Of a stretch of DNA of 64,000 bases, positions 44,074 through 57,182 are shown piece after piece. Positions within the stretch are counted from its first letter, which is position 1. Each line of letters starts with the position of its first letter. Source of the stretch: [Phialemoniopsis] sp. UDSM-2020 (lineage: Eukaryota > Ascomycota > Sordariomycetes > Thyridiales > Thyridiaceae); the NCBI GenBank assembly GCA_018873225.1, contig JAEILZ010000006.1:2914001-2978000 (forward strand), read 5' to 3'. A model generated the notes under the pieces. It was not told where the DNA came from. It saw only the letters and a program-made list of their open reading frames with translations, and did no database searches. The translations under genes and the position numbers were made by a program.

Positions 44074-46906
44074 TCAACCAGAGCTGAAGGTCATAATATG
44101 TCTCTCTAACTCCTCAAAATCCCCGAGATGTTCACCACTAAGAGCCAGTGAGTGGCTACCAAAGCTCGGGCTGTACATGTCATCGGTTGGCAAACCAATT
44201 GCAGCGTCGGAGCGATTTTGTTGGTCTGTTGGGTCGCCCGGCTGCATCCAGATATAGGAGATGTCGTTCCATATCGTCGTGTCCATGAGATATCCGTAGT
44301 CAAGACTGTTGCTGACGCTCAGCTCGTCGGGCAGAATGACAATCGGTCTCTGCCCGTCATGAGATGCCGGCTGGTCATCACTGGAGACGGGGTAAGAGAA
44401 GGATGTGTGGGTCGAAGCAACCTGGGCCAAGACCGAGTTCGTCCCACGCTGCGTCGAAGCTGGGACAGTAGTACCACTGGCTGAACCAGTTGACGGAGCT
44501 TGAGGAATATGGAAGTTGGCAGATAGATGTTCGCACATGCGTTGAAGTTCGTGGAGACGGCCTAACGCAAAGTTGTTACCTCGAGCGGCGAGATAATCTA
44601 GCACCTCTAGCGACTCTGCGAGCCCGGGATGAGGGTCGCTCTTCCGTCCTTCGGGGCAGACTGAATCTATGATCACGATCTGGATCATTATGAATGCCAC
44701 TGAGAACATGAAGTCGCTATCGTAGATTCCAAAGATTGCTGAGAAGAGAGTTAGTCCTCTGCAAAGCCATGTTTCTGTCGAACTCACGGATCATGTCTCT
44801 CTTCCTCAAGGAGATCAAAACCTCTAAGGATCGGCGTGCAGCCTCAGAGCAGGTTCGAGCCAATTTTCCCAGGGACGAGTCGTTCGATATGGCCTCGGCC
44901 GGGTCCTCCCCATCAAGGATCAATTTGGAAATATGTAGCATAATTGGTCGAATAGTCAGCATGATTGCCTAGTTGAGTCAAGTCAGCAAGAGATTCAGAG
45001 CTATTGACGTAACCAAAGAATTTCCTTCAAATACCTGATATAGCATCAAATACAAAGATGCCGTCGTCCTGACATCGGAAGCATCACCATTATTAACGTC
45101 GTCTGTCGGCTTTACAGTCGATTCGCTGGGAATCTCTTGTGCAATATCATAAAGAGATAGCACAATTTTCTGCACGTTCGCCACGAAGATGTCTTGGGCG
45201 TGCGGACCAGGCCCATAGATGACTGTTCAAAGGGCGTCAGTAGTTCATACTGCAATGAAGGCAGAATGTGACAGACCAGACAATATCTGGCCGGTCGCCC
45301 GAGCAGTTTTGATCAGGGTACGGAGAGGCAGAGCTCTATTGAAACCAGGAGAATCAGTAGGTAGGTCGATTTCGATTGCATTGTCGCTCAGGCCGGAGGG
45401 ATTGCCGGTTGCGGCGGCCAGGCGTCTGAAAGAGTTGTGAGCTTTATGAATGTGGAGAGGTAATACCTCAGCTATCTGCTAAGGAACGACGAACCTCTCC
45501 TGCATATATATGGTCCACATCAAACGATTCAAGTGAATCTGCTCCGACCGAAGTAGATGTTGTGTCCCAGATTTCCGGTGGAGGCCATGTGAGATGGCCA
45601 GTCGCAGAGCAGTGCTGATCTGTCCAAGCAGATGTCAGAGGACCGTCCATCTGCAAAATCCGATCGACGGCTGCAAGACTCACATAGATATAAGCCTCCT
45701 CTCTCCGATTAGCATTCTGCAGATATACAGAAACGAGCGCAAGAACCTCGAGCCCAAGTTTTCCCTCTCGAAAAAGTTCACTCAACCCAGGCAAGTGATC
45801 GAGGGCGTAGTCGAACATATCAGTCCCGGGAATCTCAACATTCTCTTCTAGTTCCCCGAGGAATAGCTTGCCTATTGCTAACACGAGAAGCATCTGTATG
45901 TACCACAAGGTCTGGGTTTGAGATACGTCATTACGACGGGCGTAGAACGAGGAAAGTCGATCGGAAAAGTCTCGGGAGTCAAAATGGTGCTGATTGTGCC
46001 CAATGTAGAAGATAACGATTTCGAAGAGCTTTTGGGCATGCTTGGCATCGGGTAGCACCGGTGGTGAGCTTGATTGTTGTATTCGAGCATGGTGGAAGGT
46101 GGGCTCCGTGCTCGTCGCAAACTTCACAGGTTGCGGCCTCTGCCAAGGAGTTGACTTGAAAGGTCTACCAAGTCTTGGATGGTCCAAGAGGCTTTGAAGA
46201 CGAGAACCAAAGGTAAGACTCGAACTCAGTGATGAGTCGGCCGGAATCGCTATCACATTGAGCAACAAGAGTCAGCAATCATCGACTGATAGTTAGTACT
46301 CTAGTACATACCAGAGCTCGGCGATGTCTCGAGAGCTTGTTCCGTGTTTTCTTGGACGAGGATGGGAGGCGAATTGCTGCTTGGCATACCGCCTGGAGAT
46401 GGAAAGCCAGTGCCGTCTCTGTTGGTATTAGTAGTGTGAGTGGCAGCTGGCGTGGATGTCGACTCTGTCTCGCCTAAAGACACACTGCTCAATGCTGATG
46501 GTGAGGCATGGATCAGCTCAAAGTGGGTTAATCTGATGATGGGTGTAGGTTTCGATACTTACGAGCAAGGGTAGACAGTCTTTCGTGTCTGGTCTGAGTT
46601 TCATAACGGGCCAACTTGTCTTGCAGATCTTGTATCTTTCTTGGGTACATATCAGAACTCCATACCTTGATGGGAACTTGCTTGTGATCTTACTGGACCG
46701 AATAATACTTCCTCCGATGACTGGTTTGTGGGAAGTCACAGTCAAAACCCCGACTTGCGCAATATGTACAAGGCTTACGTCCAGAACATTTGACCTTTTT
46801 CGCTCTGCATGTGAAGCACCTATCATGCAGATCAGCATCCACCTCTTTGAGACATGATTTTTGGTTGATTGACTGCGCACGCCGAGAGTGTCTTGTCCTT
46901 GCCCAT
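44074..46906 (-). CDS. Zn2Cys6 transcription factor, ten exons
   Basis: Exons on the minus strand are 46906-46881, 46819-46694, 46639-46563, 46494-46312, 46249-45684, 45619-45495, 45425-45277, 45222-45035, 44968-44788 and 44738-44074; 761 aa in one frame. The 26-nt first exon (MGKDKTLS) and a 61-nt intron put the start right before the zinc cluster Cys10, 13, 20, 26, 29 and 36. A coiled-coil (IQDLQDKLARYET) and Ser/Thr linker follow. The regulatory domain shows EEAYIY joined to ISTALRLAISHGLHR, then LNRLMWTIYMQERRLAAATG, a standard fungal-specific domain signature that validates the two short introns between. It stands next to the oxoprolinase and transporter genes and may control them. Confidence 0.88.
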
Positions 46907-47556
46907 TCTTCTGCTCCTGCAGGGTTCCCACCCCACGTATCCGGATCTTGCACGGGCACTGATTCATCTATTCAGATCTCGGAGCTGCTCAGGGTCACTG
47001 AGGGGGTCAGGAGGGAGACTTTGGCCGGCCGAAGGTTGGTCTCGGAGAGTTGCTTCCAATGATTGCAATTCCTTCGGGTGATGGAGAGGGGTAAGTCACT
47101 GGGAAGTGGCCATCATCACAAGTGGGCGTGAGACTTTAGTTTAGCTTCGGAACTACTCTCCGAGATCACCAATCAGAAGCTCCACAATAACCTGGAAGGA
47201 TCAGCGTATCTGTCTCTCAGGGGCAATGCTACTCTTCCAACTTGCAAATCTGGGCTGGAAACGAATTGTTCATACTTCTTGTTCTTATCATCCAAGATTT
47301 TGGAACCTGAGGCATGTTGAAGGGTTGAGGTGCTCATGTAGTTTCTGGACGTGGTTTTGATCAAGACCACCGCGATCAAGGGCATACAAAGGCGGTGAGG
47401 GTCAATAAGACGTCCCTATAAGGTGTTGACCCGTCAGGCGTTTGGTAGTGGGCTTACCTGACAGGGGGTTCGAAATCTTCAGCCTGCAACCTTTGTAATT
47501 CCAAAAGACCATTCTTGTAAACTTGATACCCTGCCTGTTCTTGATATTACAAAGCT
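46907..47556. other. Promoter of the ten-exon regulator and 3' flank of the oxoprolinase
   Basis: About 650 bases with no supported gene. A B-box-like GGTTCGAAATC at 47467-47477 has no matching A-box, so no tRNA is called. Confidence 0.45.
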
Positions 47557-50500
47557 TCAATTCCCTTCTTCCAACTCTCTCCTACCCCAGATAGACCCAT
47601 TAGCAATAGGTACAAAAGTTGCCTTTGTGAGGACTGCACCATTCGCGGTCTTTTCGTTTGCGTGTTCATCTGAGGTCGGGGCACCATAACCACCGCCTCC
47701 AGGTGTGAGAATACGAATCCTATCACCAGCTTTGACGTGACACGAGTTCTTGCCTCCCAGATTGATCGTCCGTCCATCACCGCGCAGCCAGAGATTGACA
47801 CCGCGAGCGCCAGGCTCGCCACCGGCCATGCCATATGGCCGGAAGGTCCGTCTTTCCATAAGGACCCCCGCTTGCATGTCGATGAGGAACTCTAGTTCTC
47901 TCACAATACCAGTTCCTCCACGGAAGCGCCCCGCACCTCCGCTGCCTGTCCGGAGACCGTACTGCTTTAGGAGGACCGGATATCGTCGCTCAAGGATCTC
48001 TGCATCAGTGTTGCGCGTGTTAGTCATATGGCAGTGTATGCCATCTTCCCCGGCCCATGTAGGGCCCGCACCACTGCCACCTCCGATCGTCTCGTAGTAG
48101 CCAAAGCCGCCCTCTTTGTCGAGTCCAAAGGTAAAGTTGGCCATGCAACCATTACTGGCTGCACACTGCTCGAGGGCCCGCAAGATGACGTCCACAATAC
48201 GTTGCGAAGTCAGACCGTTTCCAGCGGCGACGGCAACGTCGCCTGAGGGTGATAGCAGACAGTCGTCGGGAATTCGGAGATCGATGGGCAGGACACAACC
48301 CTGGTTCAGAGGTATATCGGCGTTGACGAGGCAGCGTAGCGTGTAAATGATAGCTGCATTGCACACGGCCCGAGGGGTGTTCCAATTTCCTAGTAACGGA
48401 CTGTGTTAGTTTCAATTGCTGTTGGTAGAATGTGTATATTTGCGTACCGTGCGCTTGTGGGCTGGTACCGTCAAAGTCGTAGATCGCCTCGCCCGTAGTA
48501 GGATCGATGGTGATTTTGAGATTGATACGAGACCCGTCGTCCATGAAGTCTTCGGCTTCAAAGACGCTTTTACCTTTTTGCTTGCAGATTGACTTCAGTG
48601 TTTCCTTGATAGCATTCGATGATGCTCTTTGGACAGCTTCCATGTACACCTATGAAATAAGTCAGCAAGGTGTCAGCAGACATGGAAGGTTCTGCAGCTT
48701 ACCATGACTGTTGGAAGAGTGTATTCAGCAATTAGAATTCGGATCAGATTGATACCCTTCCAGTTGGCCGCAATCTGTGCCTTGATGTCGGTGATATTGT
48801 CTTGGATGCAGCGAGCACCCCGACAACCAGGATATTTCGCCGGCGCATAAAGTAAGGCATCTAATACTCTTTTCTCTTGGAAGGTACCATTCTCAACGAC
48901 TTTGATAGCCTCAATGATTGCACCCTCTTCCCATAATTCTCTCGAGTTGGCCGGCATAGAGCCTGGTACACACCCACCAATGTCGGCATGGTGGCCCCGT
49001 GACGCAGCCCAGAACAGAATCTCGCTGCCAGCTTCGTCAAAAACTGGAGTGATGAGTGTCAAATCAGGCAGGTGAGACCCTCCAGCCGTCGGCGAGTTGC
49101 TCAGGAACACGTCGCCGTCCTTGATGTCATCCTTCCAGTGCTGTATCTGCCACTTCACAGAGAACGCCATGCTGCCCAGCATGGCTGGGACATGGGGTGC
49201 GTTCGCTACCAATCCTCCGTCCGCCGAGAAGATGGCGCAACTGAAGTCAAGGCGCTCCTTGATATTTGTACTTACGGACGTCTTTTGGAGTGTGCGTCCC
49301 ATCTGCTCTGCGATACCCATGAAACGATTGGCAAAGACAGACAGTCTGATCGGATCCACCTCCGTAGACTCATTTTCCGCCACTGGCTTGCCTTCAAGAT
49401 CGATGACAATCATAGAGGAAAGAATCGTAGCTTGCGACTTGGGTGAAACGACAATTGTCTGTGTCTTGTCTATCACAACGGCGGGCCCTTGCACAAAGTC
49501 TCCGACTGCGAGGTCGGTAAGATGATATAGCGGCGCATCGACTAGTCCAGTGTCCTCGAAGTACATCCGCGTCTTCTTGACTGGCTTTGCTGGCCGTTTC
49601 TGACTGAGTTCATCCAGCTCCCGTAGCCCTATTTTGCTTTGCTGAGCTGACTTTGCCGTTGTTCTGACCCGCAGGTCATCGATCAAAATGTTGCGTCCAG
49701 TAGGCGTGAATCCAAATTGCTGATGGTGCTCTTTGACAAAAGCCTCCTCGAAATTCCAGGAACTCTCTGGTTTTTCAATCATCAAAGACGTGTCACTGCC
49801 GTCGTAACGAAGGTTCAGAAACAACCCCGATACACCAGAGGTGCAGGTGGGATCCATCTCCCGGAGAGAGTCTAGCGTTTTCCGACGTAGCGACTCAAAT
49901 ACGGGCTTGACTTTGTCAAGTGTGTCTGAGTTAAGGACCTCAGCGTAAGGCTGTCTCTCTTCTTGAACAGTATCGGCCAATGCCATACCATAAGCAGACA
50001 GGACAGATGAGTACTTGTGCATCAGAACCCGTCTAATGCCGAGTGCATCGGCAATATCGCAGGCATGCTGACCTGCCGCTCCGCCAAAGGCTGCCAGGTT
50101 ATGCTCAGTCGTATTGTGCCCTCTAGCTTCGGTCAAGGCGCGGATTGGCCGGCACATCGATTCGTTGGCAACCGTGATAAAACCCTGGGCTACCTGATGC
50201 ACAGATAGGCTGGTATGCTGATCACGGTTGATCTCCTCGGCCAATTCAGAGAGCTTTTGGAACGATGCATCATAGTCCAAAGGAAGATCCTGATTGGGCC
50301 CGAAGATGGACGGAAAGTACTCGGGTAAAATGCGGCCGAGTACTAGATTCGCATCGGTGACCGTAGCAGGACCACCCTTCCGGTAACAAGCTGGGCCTGG
50401 ATGGGATCCAGCACTTTCGGGCCCGGCGGCCAGGATGCCCTTGCGCCAAGCTAGAATGCTGCCGCCCCCGGCAGCGACTGTATTGATATCGAGCTGCGGG

Positions 50501-51768
50501 ACTTGAATGGATACACCGGCGGTGCTACTTTCGAACACGTGTTCAAGTGATCCAGCATATCTCGAAACATCAGTAGATGTGCCGCCCATGTCGAAACCGA
50601 TGACAGGCACTGGTTTATCTGGGTCGAAGCAAGTTCGAGCATATCCGATGACGCCTCCTGCCGGCCCGGAAAGCAATGCCCGCAGACCAGACAGCGCTGA
50701 GGGGTGAACTAGACCGCCATCTGATTGCATGATCCTCCAGTTGACGGACTGGAGACTCTTTTCATCCACGCCGGACCTGAAGCCAGTGAGATAATCGCGG
50801 ATCTCAGGGGTTAGATATGCGTCTGTCACCGCGGAACTTGTGCGTAAAAGCATCCTGATTGCAGGAGATATCTCGCTGGAAACCGAGACCTGGTCGAAGC
50901 CAATGTCCCTCGCGATCTTGGCGACTGATTGTTCATGATCCGGGAATGTGTAAGAGTGCAGAAAGCAGATGGCAATGCTCCGGACACCTTCCTGCAACGA
51001 TTCCTCAAGAGACCGTCTGACCTCATCTAGGTCGATCTTGTCGATTATATGGACTAGTTCACCAGAAAGACCTCTTACCACGTCATCTGGTAGAGCATGT
51101 CTGTCCGGGTTTCCGTTTAGCTTCTTTTCAAATGACATGTCCTCGGTGTTCAGATCTGCAATTCGGTTGTATGAGGTTGAGTCATACAATGTTACTCGCT
51201 CCCGAACCTCGACAACCTTGCTGTATAACAGCTCAGGCCTTTTGACGTTGAGCGCGAACATATCAGGCCGCGACTGATTACCGATCTTGAGGAGATCCTT
51301 GATGTTGTCAGGGTGCTGATGCTGCCACTACCGCAAAACCGATGGCTCACCTTGAATCCTTTGGTGATGTACAAGGCGGTCTTTGCCCCCTGCCTTTCAA
51401 GTAGTGCATTGGTGGCGACGGTCGTACCCATGCGAAGTGATTCTGCCGGTTTCGATTAGCTCTGATCCTGTGGTTCAATCATAAATCTTCACATACCGAT
51501 TCGAGTCAAGTCCAAGGGCACCCCACGAGGAATTGGCTTGCCCTCGGCCTCCTCCAATATTCGACGGAGTGCTTCGATTGGCGCATCCTCGTAGTTCTGA
51601 GGATCCCTGGATAACAGCTTGAAAACTTTCTCGCTGCCGTCTGCGTAAAAGACCACAACGTCTGTGAATGTGCCACCGCGGTCTGCAACTGTCAGTGCTT
51701 CTGCATGCAAGTTTGTTTCCACGAGTCAAGGTCTTACCGATGGCAACCTGGATTTTCTGATCCGCCAT
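47557..51768 (-). CDS. 5-oxoprolinase/hydantoinase (HyuA-HyuB fusion)
   Basis: Exons on the minus strand are 51768-51738, 51682-51497, 51442-51351, 51297-48703, 48649-48448 and 48389-47557, giving 1312 aa, the usual size of eukaryotic ATP-dependent 5-oxoprolinase. The HyuA half begins with [10 protein letters not shown] and [10 protein letters not shown], then [16 protein letters not shown] and [15 protein letters not shown]. It continues with [17 protein letters not shown] (ATPase core) and later [20 protein letters not shown]. The HyuB half has [36 protein letters not shown] and ends with the Gly-rich [10 protein letters not shown]. The reaction is ATP-driven ring opening of 5-oxoproline, or hydantoin-like lactams; which one cannot be told from sequence. 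It is divergent from the sugar-type transporter, 717 bp away. Confidence 0.92.
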
Positions 51769-52485
51769 GCCTTGATATTGCAAACCCATCCTCTTCTTTG
51801 CTCAATCAGATTGGACATATGCTTGAGCGCACGAAAGAGAAAGATTACTGACGCAAAAGACTCGGCATTTATAATATAATGAGGACTCATATGAGGGACA
51901 AATCAGTACGGAACTCCTCCTATGATGCGTGCGCGAAAGCCTGCGGTGCGGTAGGCGGGGAGAAAGCGCCGAAGGACAGTCGGAGGTACTCCCCGATCAT
52001 GTAACGGAAGCCAACCAAGTCAGGCTACACCCTGGAATACTACAGCGTCATCAAACGCCGATCGGCCACTAGGCTTGATAATTTCAAGTCCATCCAAGCA
52101 GCAAGAATGTCTGCCAAGTGAGATGGTTGTTCAGCAAGCAGCGTGACCTGCCCCAAACGCCGGATCTACGCTCCGAACCCCATTCCACCTCAACCTCGCA
52201 GCCGAGATTGCGGAGATTGCACCTATCAGCCCCTCCCCCGAACTGAGTCCCCCAGGTTCAGGACTGGATACCCCATATCTTGTGCATTGGGCAGCTCCAC
52301 TTGGTCCTTTGGCAAAGGGGCAGAGATAAGAAGAAGCATATTATGATGGTGCCTTCCTCCTTCACCGACCTTCGTTTCCGATGTCTTACAACACAACACA
52401 ATCCCTCGACGTTTCTTTTTCCTCAACTCATCCTGTTTAACCACAGACAACACCTATTCACTATACCTTGCCAGCTAGAAGCGAG
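51769..52485. promoter_or_regulatory. Divergent promoter of the oxoprolinase and MFS transporter genes
   Basis: A 717-bp bidirectional spacer. CGG-type triplets are present (CGGAGGTACTCCCCG near 51981), a possible zinc-cluster contact. An AT-rich stretch (ataatataatga) lies near 51871 on the oxoprolinase side. No gene. Confidence 0.35.
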
Positions 52486-54406
52486 ATGGGTTTCGGCTTC
52501 CACGCGAAAGACACCTCCACCCCTTCCGAGGCGTACAATTGGAGGCTCTTCTGGGTCACATTTGTTGCAGCAACGGGCTCAGTGATCTTCGGCTATGACC
52601 TCGCATTTATTGGTGGTGTCTTTGCCCTGCCCTCCTTCATACATCGCTTCGAACTCGAAAACAAGGATGCAAGTGCCATCCAGGCACACATGGTCAATAC
52701 TTGTATGTTCACTTCTCGACCGTTCTTTACGCCAAATCCTACGCGAGCTTGCCTGACTTCTCTGGGTTACCGGACCTAACTCTGCAATGTAGTCCAGGGA
52801 GGCGCCTTCTTCGGAGTCATCGCGGCGTACTGGTTCAACGAACGATTTGGTCGGCGACGAGCACTTATCCTAGCCGGGGTGATATTCGTGATCGGCGTCA
52901 TCCTTCAGATGGCTTGTCGAGGAAGCGTTGGTATCTTCTATGCTGGGCGTATCATCAGTGGTCTAGGGGTCGGCGGAGTTACCTTTGCTGTTCCGCAGTA
53001 CCTCTCCGAATGTGCTCCTGCTGCAGCTCGAGGTGGGATTATCGGCTGCGTAGGTTTGACATTTCCCCGCTAGACTTCAGTGACATTTGATGCTAATGGC
53101 TGGGACAGTTTGAGATTGGTACTCAGGTCGGCACTGTCACTGGCTTTTGGATCAACTATGGCGTGCAAGAGAACGTAAGTGTGACGGACAATATCTTCTA
53201 CGGTACAAACAAATTCAAGCTAACCAGTTGTTCCATACACCAGATCTCTCCAGACGGCGACACCCAGTGGTGGGTGCCAATCGCCTTTCAATTCATCCCC
53301 TCCGCTCTCATGGTCATCGGACTTCTGTTCCTCACCGAAAGTCCACGGTGGCTCTACCTACGTGGCCGCCGCGAGGACGCCACCAAGGCGCTTACCACCC
53401 TTCGCGGCCTCCCGGCCGAACATCCATACGTAGCTCAAGAGCTTGCAAGCTATGAGAGGCAGATTGAGCACGAGCTGTCCATCACGTCGGCTTCCGGTTT
53501 CTGGGCTGTCGCGTCAGAGGCGTTCAGCCCACGCATGTACCCTCGCGTTATCCACGGCTGTCTGCTCATGATATTCCAGAACAGCACTGGCATCAACGCA
53601 ATGAACAACTTTTCTGTCACTTTCTTTCAAGTCTTGGGTTTCCATGGAACAGTACGTGTCAACCAGCAAGCCCACCTTTATAGCAGATAACTGACCGTGG
53701 CGTAGCAAGCAAAATTACTGTCCACGGGCATCTACGGAATCATCAAGGGGGTGGCGGCAACAATTACCTTCCTCTTCCTCGTCGATAGGTTCGGCCGCCG
53801 AGCGCTCCTCTTCGTCGGCTCCTTCATGTGCGCATTCTCAATGTACTATGTCGCTGCCTTCTCCGCCGTCACAAATTCGTTCACGACGACAACGGACCCC
53901 ACGGCGGCAAGCTGGTCGGCGGCAATTTTCATCTACATTTTCGGCGCAGGTTACGTATGTCAACACTCTTGACTTTTTACTTTGTCCCTTAACATGAGTT
54001 GCTGACAATATCCTCTTCACAGGCTGTCGGCTGGAATCTGCCCTGGATCATCGCTGCCGAGATGTTCCCGACGCGCATCCGGTCATTTTGCCTGGTCCTC
54101 ACCACTTGCTCCCATTGGCTCGGGGAGTTCTACGTCTCCTATGCCGTGACGTACATGCTCAAGAGCATCACCTACGGGACTTTCATCTTCTTCGCTACAC
54201 TGACAGTGGCGGGAGCCATGTACATGTATATCCTCGTACCAGAGACCAGGGGAGTTCCACTCGAGGATATGGACATCCTCTTCGAAAGCCCAGGATTAGC
54301 TCGACAGCAGATGAAGGCGTACAAAGCTTACAAGCAAACACAGCGGGCAGCGGAGGTGCCAGTCACGGCCGAAAAGGCAAGCATCGAGGTCCATCATGAA
54401 TCATGA
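52486..54406 (+). CDS. MFS sugar-type (hexose) transporter
   Basis: Exons 52486-52702, 52793-53049, 53109-53174, 53244-53651, 53706-53954 and 54023-54406 give 526 aa. All joins keep the frame and use GTATGT, GTAGGT, GTAAGT, GTACGT or GTATGT donors. Sugar porter signatures are visible: VIFGYDLAFIGGV in helix 1, the RFGRRRALILAG loop, ESPRWLYLRGRREDA after helix 6, DRFGRRALLF, and PETRGVPLEDMD after helix 12. Twelve helices are expected, in the plasma membrane. The substrate may be a sugar, polyol or a related acid. Divergent arrangement with the oxoprolinase gene suggests co-regulation. Confidence 0.92.
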
Positions 54407-54560
54407 TGATCAAGCTCGGGAGCTCATTTCTGCTGCTGTCAGGATACTGGTGGCTTGTGAAGAGTTTAGCAAACGTGGATCAAATTCACATTTTCATTTC
54501 ACAGAAAATCATCTGATAATGCCAAGTGTACACTGTATCCAAAGCAAAACCCTACTTCCC

Positions 54561-56234
54561 TTAGTGGGTCATAGCATCCTCAAACAGCCTCCGCAGCTGG
54601 TCCTTCTCCTGCTGCAGCTCCTTAGCCAAGCCCGGCGCGAGCATGAGCACGCGCGCCTGCGGGATCGTGCCCTCGACGAGATCTTCGATGTGCTCCGACC
54701 CGAAACCGAGAGCCTTGAGGCCGGCGGGTTGGTCGCCCAGGTCCGCGAGGAACTTCGTGAGGGCGTCGGCGAGGATCTCACCGGCGCTCTCGCGCTTGGC
54801 GTTGCTGACGTCGACGCCGAAGCACTCGGCGGCCTGGAGGTGGCGCTCCGGGTTAGACGGCCCCGTGAAGCGGAAGACGGCCGGGGCAGAGACGGCGACG
54901 GAGACGCCGTGCGGGATGATGGGCGAGTCGACCTCGTAGCCGGCGTGCTGGTAGCCCGGGTTGCGGCCGGAGATGGGGTAGGACATGCCTGGTGGTAGGG
55001 TTAGTGTGATGGGAATTGCGGGTATTGCGGAAAACTCGGGGGAACCTACCATGGCACAAGTGGACACCAGCATTGCCGAAGCCGACACCGGCGAGCGTAG
55101 CGGCGAGCATCATCTGGCTCTGCGCCTCGTGGTCCTCGGGATCCTTGACGGAGCGGGGTAGGTACTTGACCGTGCTCTTGAGGGCGTTGAGCGAGAAGAT
55201 GTCGCTGATGGGGTTGGCGCCCTGGTACGAAGGGCGCAAGATGGGGTTGGTGGGGCGGGGCACGCGCTCGGTGTAGGGAATCGCGGTCCAGGACTCGAGC
55301 GAGTGGCAGAGGACGTCGAGGCCGGAGGCGGCCTTGACGGCGGAGGGCATGGTCTGGGTGTTGAGCGGGTCGCAGATGCCGAGGGTGGGCTTGAGGTTGC
55401 GGTGGGCGATGCCCGTCTTGGCGTGCTTGGAGACGAGGTCGAAGATGGCGACGCCCGTCGTCTCGCTGCCCGTGCCGGCCGTGGTGGGCACGGCGATGAG
55501 GGGCTTGAGCTTCTTGTCGACGGGGCGGCCCTTGCCCAGGGGCGCGTTGACGAAATCGAGGAAGTCGGCGTCCGGGTAGCACGAGTACAGGTTCATGAGC
55601 TTGGCCGTGTCCATGACGGAGCCGCCACCGACTGCGAGGTAAGCGTCGGCACCGAAGGGCTTGGCCCAGTCAATGGCCTCCTTGATTCTGTAGCATATCA
55701 CAGTCAATGAGTGACGGTTCATTCAGTTAGAGATGAAGCCGACGTACGAAGTATCCTTGGGCTCTACCCTGACCCTGTTAAAGACCTTGTAGTCGACGTT
55801 TTCGCTGTCGAGCGCGTCGCGCACCTGCTGCATGGCGGTGAGGCGATCGACAGTGGAGTCGGTGACGACGGCGACGCGTTTGGCGCCCATGTTCTTGAGG
55901 TCCATACCGACCTCTTGGGTGGCGCCGTTGCCGAAGCGGATGGACGAGGCGGCCATCTCAAAGGCGTACTCCTTGAGCTGGGACGAGTCCTGGGGCGTGG
56001 CGTAACCCCGCTTTGACCGGCGCGCGAAGGGCGTGATGCTGGCACCATGGTGATGATGGTGATTGGGGTTAGAGTGGCACGGACATGAGGGCGGGTGAGT
56101 GAACTGGATTGTCCGTAGCAGGTTCACCGCCCGAGTCGCCGCCTGTGTGAAGATGGTGAGCGGTGGTGTTTTGAATGCATTTGTGGGCAGGGAGAAGCAC
56201 GTACTCGGGGTGTAACCTTGACTGCAGCTACCAT
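54561..56234 (-). CDS. Mitochondrial iron-containing alcohol dehydrogenase (hydroxyacid-oxoacid transhydrogenase-like)
   Basis: Exons on the minus strand are 56234-56205, 56142-55748, 55687-55050 and 54988-54561, giving 496 aa. The first exon encodes MVAAVKVTPR and continues into an Arg-rich leader with a five-His run, a likely mitochondrial presequence. The catalytic part has the nucleotide-binding segment GGGSVMDTAK, then PTTAGTGSETTGVA, the Fe-site histidines in DVLCHSLESW and GVHLCHG, and the C-terminal tail ending RLFEDAMTH. ADHFE1/HOT enzymes oxidise 4-hydroxybutyrate to succinic semialdehyde while reducing 2-oxoglutarate. It faces the transporter gene with 154 bp between their 3' ends. 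High third-position GC distinguishes it from the nearby regulators. Confidence 0.92.
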
Positions 56235-57182
56235 GTTGGAGAGGCGGAAACGGAGGAGTAGACTACGACCAGGAAGAGCTGTAAAATATCTCGACGAATG
56301 ATTATGGCACAGTCGGAGTTTATGTTTACGTTTTACCAGAGGATCAATTGGTCAAGGTTGGAGAAGAAGGTTGCCGGTCGCGGCCTTCTCCGCATCGGCT
56401 TTCCCTTTTGAGCTCCATAATCTGGGGGAATCGGCGCTGAATTCGGTGTGGTTGAACGCCGAGGTTAGGACACCAAGGACACACACTGGCTGGGCTGGAC
56501 AAGCTGGTTCGCCCCCCGCCGCCTAGCTACGTAAGAGACATGGATAGCGCGAGAGAGATAACGAGAACGAGCCTAAGGAGCCCTGAGGCTTGATTCTAGT
56601 GGCTCGTCGGGAATAATTCAAAGCTCCCCCACATGGCTTAACGCGATGATGCTGCCGGTGTGGGGTAGAAATGGCAAAATGCCCGCCAGCAGGAAACGGC
56701 GAGTAGAAAACGGACAAGGACAAGGATACACACAGATCGTCATCCACTTTTCAATTGAACGCTATGCTCCTTTGAGCTCGCCGTTCAAAAGATCTTGCAA
56801 GATATGCAGGGCTGGATGGGGTCAACCACGATATCAGGGCCGATATCCAATCGTAGACATCAATTGGGTTTAAGACAGCGGGAAGCCCGTACTCTAAGCT
56901 TCCTTGACGTGCAGATATTGTGGCTGATCCTTGTGTTTGAAACTTTCCCGATCTGGCTCGCCGGGCCGTAAACTTCACCACCTGCCTTTTCAAGACCCCG
57001 TCAATTGCGTAGCGCCGAATGCTATCGTCGTCTCTACAGCAGTCTCTCAAGTATAAAATACAGGCTTCTCGTAGTTCAATTGAGACCAGATCATTCCAAG
57101 CTCTTCACTCTTCACCCAGTGTGCTGGCCACACCCTCAGATACCCCCACCTCACTTACCTCACTCCCATTGTACCCCTCGCC
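56235..57182. promoter_or_regulatory. Divergent promoter of the HOT and P1-peptidase genes
   Basis: A 948-bp spacer. On the peptidase side it has a TATAAAA at 57052 followed by a CT-rich run up to the ATG. No supported gene inside. Confidence 0.5.
57052..57058 (+). promoter_or_regulatory. TATA box of the P1-type aminopeptidase gene
   Basis: TATAAAA 131 bp upstream of the ATG at 57183, followed by a pyrimidine-rich leader. Confidence 0.5.

Noticed and set aside
46820..46842. A 23-nt intron joining an ATG at 46967 to the zinc cluster
   Set aside because: Too short to be spliced. A start at 46906 with a 61-nt intron gives a normal zinc-cluster N-terminus.
47467..47477. tRNA-like B-box GGTTCGAAATC
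   Set aside because: No A-box and no cloverleaf pairing around it.
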